From Pseudomonas baltica (GTDB lineage Bacteria; Pseudomonadota; Gammaproteobacteria; Pseudomonadales; Pseudomonadaceae): DNA of 64,000 nt. The stretch is from positions 3,560,501-3,624,500 of the forward strand of contig NZ_CP134771.1 of the NCBI RefSeq assembly GCF_031880315.1, written 5' to 3'. This document shows positions 59,655 to 64,000 of this stretch, one piece after another (the stretch's first letter is position 1; each line of letters opens with the position of its first letter). Under the pieces are notes generated by a model. The model saw only the letters and a program-made list of their open reading frames with translations. It ran no database searches and was not told the DNA's origin. The position numbers were made by a program, and so were the translations under genes.

Positions 59655-60032
59655 ATGAAGTTTCGCTTCCTCCTCTGGGCCCTTGGCCTGCTGATGGCGC
59701 GTGCCAGCCGCAAGAATCCTGCGTTCGAACAGCAGCTGGCTGGTAAGGACCTGACCTTCCAGCTACAAACGGCGGACTCCAAGGTCGCCCGGCATTTCAC
59801 CGTCAAAAACCAGCGCGTCAGCAGCCGCAGCGGCACGGTGGCTGAACCGGCGTTTGCGATTGTGTTCAAGGATGCCGGGTATGGCTTTGCCACGCTGCAG
59901 GCGAAGAACAAGCAACTGGCGTTCATGCAGGGAATTCAGGACAAGCACATCCAGATCACTGGCAACACGGGGTTGGTGATGTGGTTTCAGGGGTTGATGA
60001 AGTATCTGATGCCGCGCAAGAGGAAGGTTTAA
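59655..60032 (+). CDS. Small SCP2/sterol-carrier-like protein
   Basis: This 125-residue protein has a short hydrophobic N-terminus (FRFLLWALGLLMARAS) and then an SCP2-like pattern: LAGKDLTFQLQTADSKVARH, VAEPAFAIVFKDAGYGFATL and GNTGLVMWFQGLMKYLMP. SCP2-type domains bind lipids or serve as helper domains. The ATG at 59655 follows GGAG by eight bases; the longer frame from 59577 overlaps the immunity gene and is discarded. From here on, the genes are ordinary chromosomal ones. Confidence 0.6.
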   Translation: MKFRFLLWALGLLMARASRKNPAFEQQLAGKDLTFQLQTADSKVARHFTVKNQRVSSRSGTVAEPAFAIVFKDAGYGFATLQAKNKQLAFMQGIQDKHIQITGNTGLVMWFQGLMKYLMPRKRKV

Positions 60033-60044
60033 CGCGGGTGATTT

Positions 60045-60125
60045 GAAGGCCTCTTCGCGGGCAAGCCCTGCTCCCACAGTGTAGGGCTCACCCCTGTGGG
60101 AGCAAAGCTTGCTCGCGAAGGGGCC
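60045..60125. repeat. Pseudomonas REP pair (inverted)
   Basis: GAAGGCCTCTTCGCGGGCA and CTTGCTCGCGAAGGGGCC, with the internal GCTCCCACAG and CTGTGGGAGC, form two inverted REP units typical of fluorescens/putida-group pseudomonads. It sits between two convergent genes, where it probably acts as a bidirectional terminator or RNA stabiliser. Confidence 0.92.
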
Positions 60126-60160
60126 ATTTGCTTCGCAGCACATGGCCCGCCAGGCAACTC

Positions 60161-61558
60161 TCAGCTATTGAACTGCGAAGCCAGTTCGCGCAGCAGCGCT
60201 TCGGCTTCGATCACCTTGTTGACCACATCCTCGGCTTTTTCGCGGCTCAGGCCAACTCGCTCGAGCAGTTCGTCCGGGATACCGTCGTCAGTATCACTAC
60301 CGATGCCGCGGCTACGCAGCAGGCGCACCGACAGGCATACCAGGTTCGGATACAGCGCGTTTTCGCCATCATAGGACGGGTCCTGCTGGAAGCGCAGGGC
60401 CGCGGCCAATTCCTCGGGCAGGTCCCAGAAGCGCATCAGCCAGGCACCGATCTGCTCGCGGCTGATGCCCAGCAGGTGTTGCTCGATGTAGCTGTGGCTC
60501 AGGTGCGGGTTGACCTCCAGGTGCCGGCAGATCAACGAGAAGTGCGGCGGAAACACATGGGCCAGCAGCAGGTAACCGAAGTTGTGCAGCAGGCCGGCCA
60601 GGTAGGTGAGGCCGGCTTCCGGGCGCTGGGCGCGAGGAATGGCACGGGTCAGGCCTTCAATCACGGCGGCGGTGTAGATCGACTGCTGCCAGTATGGTGT
60701 GGCGTGTTGCGGATGGTCCTTGGGCAGGCTCAGGGTCTTGCCGAGGGCCAGGCCCAGCGCCAGGTTGATCACCAGGTCGAAGCCCAGCACGCGGACGATG
60801 GCATCTTCCACCGAACGGATCTTGCCCGGCGAGGCGTAGTAGGGCGAAGCGGCCCAGCTGACGACCTGTGCTGCCAGCGACGGATCGGTCTCGACCACGC
60901 CGGTGATGTCATCGATGGTGGCGTTGGGGTCGACCCGCAGCTTGATGATCTTTTGCGCGGTTTCAGGCAGCGGCGGGATCTCGATGGTCGCTTCGAGGCG
61001 CTGCTGGATGCGCCGCGCGGTAAACTTCTGCACGGCCTTGGTGATTTCTGCCGGGTCGTCGTTAGGGCGATCCAGGTTGCGGGCGATGGTCACCACCGGC
61101 TCGCCGAAATTACCGGAGCTGGCCTTGACCAGGGTCTTCTTGAAGTCTTCGCTGGAGATTTCCAGCAGCAGGCCGGTCTCGCCCGAACTGATCAGCAGCG
61201 ACTCGGGCTGCAGCAGACGCTCGTCGTAGAGGCAGGGCGAACTGGTCAGGGTTGGCAGGCCAGGCAGTACGCTCAGGCCATGTTCGTTGAGCATGCGCTT
61301 GAGTTTGCTCAGTGGCAGCGCGGTGAGCTTGCGGCCGGTGACTTCCTCGAGACGATTGAGGTCGATCAACTGGTTCTGCGGAACCAGCACCATCAGTGCA
61401 CCGACGGCATCGGCGAGCAACACAGCCTGCACCTTGCGGGCGCGGTCGAGCCCCACATGGTCATGCACTTCGGTGAACGCGATACCCTGTTTGTCGAGCA
61501 AGTTCTGGATCACACGCGGGGCGATCGGTGCGGGAACGTCCAATGCAACTTCAGTCAT
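60161..61558 (-). CDS. HDOD-domain signalling protein with YbaK-like N-terminus
   Basis: This 465-residue protein has an N-terminal YbaK/aminoacyl-tRNA-deacylase-like region (residues 10-150: LLDKQGIAFTEVHDHVG, VQAVLLADAVGALMVLVPQ, LTALPLSKLKRMLNEHG). A HDOD domain follows at about residues 200-400 (EIPPLPETAQKIIKLRVDPN, YLAGLLHNFGYLLLAHVFPP). HDOD proteins are regulatory relatives of HD phosphohydrolases without their catalytic residues. This gene is next to recG in many pseudomonads. The TATACT element on the minus strand about 35 bases before the ATG may be a -10 box. Confidence 0.88.
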   Translation of the reverse strand: MTEVALDVPAPIAPRVIQNLLDKQGIAFTEVHDHVGLDRARKVQAVLLADAVGALMVLVPQNQLIDLNRLEEVTGRKLTALPLSKLKRMLNEHGLSVLPGLPTLTSSPCLYDERLLQPESLLISSGETGLLLEISSEDFKKTLVKASSGNFGEPVVTIARNLDRPNDDPAEITKAVQKFTARRIQQRLEATIEIPPLPETAQKIIKLRVDPNATIDDITGVVETDPSLAAQVVSWAASPYYASPGKIRSVEDAIVRVLGFDLVINLALGLALGKTLSLPKDHPQHATPYWQQSIYTAAVIEGLTRAIPRAQRPEAGLTYLAGLLHNFGYLLLAHVFPPHFSLICRHLEVNPHLSHSYIEQHLLGISREQIGAWLMRFWDLPEELAAALRFQQDPSYDGENALYPNLVCLSVRLLRSRGIGSDTDDGIPDELLERVGLSREKAEDVVNKVIEAEALLRELASQFNS

Positions 61559-61678
61559 GTGTGCTGTATCCGAATTCCTACAATGGCGACAGTATATCCA
61601 GCTTGCACAATAAGCGGGATTCGTTCTTAAAGCCTAATTTCATCGCGTTTTTTTCAGACGAACGGTCAGCTTTGAGCA

Positions 61679-63769
61679 TCAAACCTGGCCGTATTGCTGG
61701 CCGTGGCGCAACCAGCGCTCCAACAGCGGTGTGACATGTTCAGGCCAGCGTGCAATCAAGGCTTGCGCAGCATCGCGAACGGCGGGCAACAGGTCGGCAT
61801 CGCGCATCAGGTCAGCCACCTTGAACTGTAGCAGCCCGGTCTGGCGCGTACCTAGCATCTCGCCCGGTCCACGGATCTGCAGGTCTTTCTCGGCGATGAC
61901 GAAACCATCGTTGGTCTCGCGCATGATACCCAGGCGTTCGCGGCCGATCTGCGACAGCGGTGGGTGATAGAGCAATACGCAGTGGCTGGCCGCGCTGCCG
62001 CGACCAACGCGGCCGCGCAATTGGTGCAACTGCGCCAGGCCCAGGCGTTCGGGGTTTTCGATGATCATCAGGCTGGCGTTGGGCACGTCGACGCCGACCT
62101 CGATCACCGTGGTCGCGACCAGCAATTGCAGGTGGCCTTGCTTGAATTCGGCCATGATCGCGGCCTTTTCGGCGGGCTTCATGCGCCCGTGAATCAGGCC
62201 CACGCGTAGCTCGCCGAGGGCGCTGCCGAGTTCTTCGAAGGTGGTTTCGGCGGCCTGGCAGGTGAGTTCTTCGGACTCTTCGATCAGGGTGCACACCCAA
62301 TACGCCTGGCGCCCCTCGGCACAGGCAGCGCGGACCCGTTCGATGACTTCGATGCGCCGCGTGTCGACCACCAGCACGGTGTTCACTGGCGTGCGGCCCG
62401 GCGGCAGTTCGTCGAGGATCGAGGTGTCGAGGTCGGCGTAGGCGCTCATGGCCAGCGTGCGCGGGATCGGCGTCGCGGTCATGATCAACTGGTGCGGGCA
62501 GAGCTTTGTGCCGATGCCGTTGATACTCACGCCTTTCTCGCGCAGTGCCAGGCGCTGCTGGACGCCGAAGCGGTGTTGCTCGTCGATGACCACCAGGGCC
62601 AGGCGATGGAACTGCACCTCGGGCTGGAACAGCGCGTGAGTGCCGACCACCATGGGCGCGCCGGCCGCGATACGCTCCAGCGCGTGCACGCGGTGCTTGC
62701 CCTTGAGCTTGCCCGCCAGCCAGGCGACTTCGATGCCGAGGGGCTCGAGCCAGCGCTGGAAGTTGGCGAAGTGCTGCTCGGCGAGGATCTCGGTCGGGGC
62801 CATCAGGGCCACCTGATAGCCGGCTTCGAGTGCCTGCAGTGCTGCCAGGGCGGCGACTACCGTCTTGCCGGCGCCGACATCGCCTTGGATCAAGCGCAGC
62901 ATGGGCTCGGGTTGGCTGAGGTCGTAGGCGATCTCTTTGCCGACGCGCTGCTGGGCGCCGGTGGGGGTGAAGCCGAGGTTGGCCAGGTACTGCGCCGGCA
63001 GGCGGCTGGCCACCGGCAAGGCTGGCGCGCGCTGAGACTTGAGGCTCTCGCGCAGGCGCTGCTGGGACAGTTGGTGGGTCAGCAGTTCCTCAAACGCCAG
63101 ACGATGCTGGGCCCAGTGATGACCCAGGGCGAGCTCTTCAAGGTCGGCGTCGGGCGGCGGATGATGCAGGTAGCGGATGGCATCGTCCAGCGGCGCCAGT
63201 TGATAGTCTCGCGCCAGCTCCTGGGGCAGCCAATCCGGCAGGCTGCGCGGCCCGAGCATGCTCAGCGCCTGCTGCGAAAGCTGACGCAGGCGCGCCTGGG
63301 TCAGGCCCTCGGTGGTCGGGTAGATGGGCGTGAGGTTCTGCTCCACCGGGATCTGCTCGTCGCCGGTCAGGGCGCGGTATTCGGGATGGTAGATTTCCAG
63401 GCCCGAGGCGCCGGGGCGGGCTTCGCCGTAGCAGCGCAAATGGGTGCCGCGCTTGAGCGCTTCTTTCTGCGCGTTGCTGAAGTGGTAGAAGCGCAGGCTC
63501 AGCGAACCGGTACCGTCGCCCAGGCGCACCAGCAGGCTGCGGCGCTTGCCCATGGACACGTCGGCGCCGCTGACCACCCCTTCGATCACCGCATCCTGGC
63601 CCGGACGCAGGGCGCCAATGGGCACCACGCGGGTGCGGTCCTGATAGCGCAAGGGCAAGTGAAACAGCACGTCCTGCAGGTTTTCGAGGCCGACCTTGGC
63701 GAGCTTTTCAGCCATTGCCTCGCCGACGCCCTTGAGCGCCGTGACCGAGACCTTGGACAGCTCAGTCAT
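61679..63769 (-). CDS. recG: ATP-dependent DNA helicase RecG
   Basis: RecG reverses stalled replication forks and moves Holliday junctions. The 696-residue length is typical. The N-terminal wedge/OB domain is visible (LPLRYQDRTRVVPIG), then helicase motif I GDVGAGKTVVA near residue 295, motif II VIDEQHRFG (DEQH box) near residue 392, TATPIPRTLAMSAY as motif III, and motif VI QLRGRVGRG. It reads toward the HDOD gene and comes after oxyR on the same strand, as in other pseudomonads. Confidence 0.97.
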   Translation of the reverse strand: MTELSKVSVTALKGVGEAMAEKLAKVGLENLQDVLFHLPLRYQDRTRVVPIGALRPGQDAVIEGVVSGADVSMGKRRSLLVRLGDGTGSLSLRFYHFSNAQKEALKRGTHLRCYGEARPGASGLEIYHPEYRALTGDEQIPVEQNLTPIYPTTEGLTQARLRQLSQQALSMLGPRSLPDWLPQELARDYQLAPLDDAIRYLHHPPPDADLEELALGHHWAQHRLAFEELLTHQLSQQRLRESLKSQRAPALPVASRLPAQYLANLGFTPTGAQQRVGKEIAYDLSQPEPMLRLIQGDVGAGKTVVAALAALQALEAGYQVALMAPTEILAEQHFANFQRWLEPLGIEVAWLAGKLKGKHRVHALERIAAGAPMVVGTHALFQPEVQFHRLALVVIDEQHRFGVQQRLALREKGVSINGIGTKLCPHQLIMTATPIPRTLAMSAYADLDTSILDELPPGRTPVNTVLVVDTRRIEVIERVRAACAEGRQAYWVCTLIEESEELTCQAAETTFEELGSALGELRVGLIHGRMKPAEKAAIMAEFKQGHLQLLVATTVIEVGVDVPNASLMIIENPERLGLAQLHQLRGRVGRGSAASHCVLLYHPPLSQIGRERLGIMRETNDGFVIAEKDLQIRGPGEMLGTRQTGLLQFKVADLMRDADLLPAVRDAAQALIARWPEHVTPLLERWLRHGQQYGQV

Positions 63770-63841
63770 GAGCGCTGCTCATGGGGGCGCGGCTTTTCAA
63801 AAAGTGGCTTTTCAGGATCCGGCTTTTCATGACCCAGCTCT

Positions 63842-64000
63842 TCATGACGCGACTTTGGCCGTCGGCACCAGGGGCTTGGCCACCGAGCACAGGCGCACCG
63901 AGTCCGCGAGGATCTCGATCGCCTTGGGCCGCGGGAAACTGGCGCGCCAGGCAATGGCGACCGTGCGGAAGGCCGCCGGTGGGGTCAGCGGCCGCACTTC
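63842..64000 (-). CDS. oxyR: C-terminal end of OxyR (partial)
   Basis: The minus-strand frame that enters at base 64000 encodes the last 52 residues (VRPLTPPAAFRTVAIAWRAS, RPKAIEILADSVRLCSVAKP) of a LysR-type regulator and stops at 63842. The sequence and the position beside recG identify it as OxyR, the peroxide-sensing activator. The sensing Cys residues and the DNA-binding part lie outside the window. Confidence 0.85.
   Translation of the reverse strand, partial: EVRPLTPPAAFRTVAIAWRASFPRPKAIEILADSVRLCSVAKPLVPTAKVAS

Noticed and set aside
60128..61630. Plus-strand open frame of 500 codons opposite the HDOD gene
   Set aside because: It is a shadow of the GC-rich HDOD gene; its translation is dominated by Gln, Gly and Val and has no domain pattern.
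62492..63832. Plus-strand open frame opposite recG
   Set aside because: RecG on the minus strand has all helicase motifs. The opposite frame is Gln/Gly/Ala-rich shadow sequence.

Overview
The window looks like a Pseudomonas chromosome of the fluorescens/putida type. The evidence is a complete H2-like type VI secretion (T6SS) gene order, a typical Pseudomonas REP pair at 60045-60125, and an HDOD - recG - oxyR block at the right edge. Assignments rest on reading the translations and on remembered family signatures; no database search was run.

Layout. (1) 1-3625: the end of a gene (probably a vgrG), a DUF6402-like candidate effector, and six tandem paralogous membrane-anchored small proteins that look like an immunity array. 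(2) 3701-20021: the T6SS core on the + strand, tssF-tssG-clpV-sfa-small lipoprotein-fha-tssJ-tssK-tssL-tssM-stp-stk. This is the order of the P. aeruginosa H2 cluster. tssA, B, C and E would lie to the left, outside the window. (3) 20042-35286: two vgrG islands. The first carries an unrecognised effector with a lipoprotein immunity candidate. The second carries an M23-like/SH3/GH19 cell-wall effector with its periplasmic immunity protein. Behind them lies an AT-rich graveyard of decayed effector pieces and surviving immunity-like genes, including an LprI-like lysozyme inhibitor and a stray copy of the stk/vgrG junction. (4) 35372-38278: a membrane protein and a large fusion of an alpha/beta-hydrolase-like domain with a PEP-utilising-enzyme-like domain. 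(5) 53166 down to 38312, minus strand: hcp, vgrG, a DUF4123 adaptor, a large VasX-like effector and its Sel1-repeat immunity protein, followed by three more Sel1 immunity paralogues, each preceded by a broken C-terminal piece of the same effector. One piece is split by an IS5-family element. A sigma-54-like promoter lies upstream of hcp. (6) 53563-59592: a toxin-tip cassette region with a broken ADP-ribosylglycohydrolase start, two orphan Rhs C-terminal ends carrying different toxin tips, a DUF6861 toxin gene split into two pieces, the tail of an ADP-ribosyltransferase with an intact ADP-ribosylglycohydrolase, and several immunity genes. (7) 59655-64000: housekeeping genes (a small sterol-carrier-like protein, HDOD, recG, oxyR).

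How it fits together. The core genes build the contractile machine. VgrG and Hcp are its tip and tube, and the DUF4123 protein probably loads the large effector onto VgrG. Sfa probably works with sigma-54 to switch on transcription, and Stp/Stk with Fha form a phosphorylation switch. The remaining half of the window shows effector turnover: toxin C-termini are replaced, old toxins decay, and their immunity genes are kept. The most striking items are the Sel1 immunity / effector-fragment array, the six-gene immunity array with identical 8-base gene overlaps, and the split DUF6861 / ADP-ribosyltransferase / ADP-ribosylglycohydrolase region.
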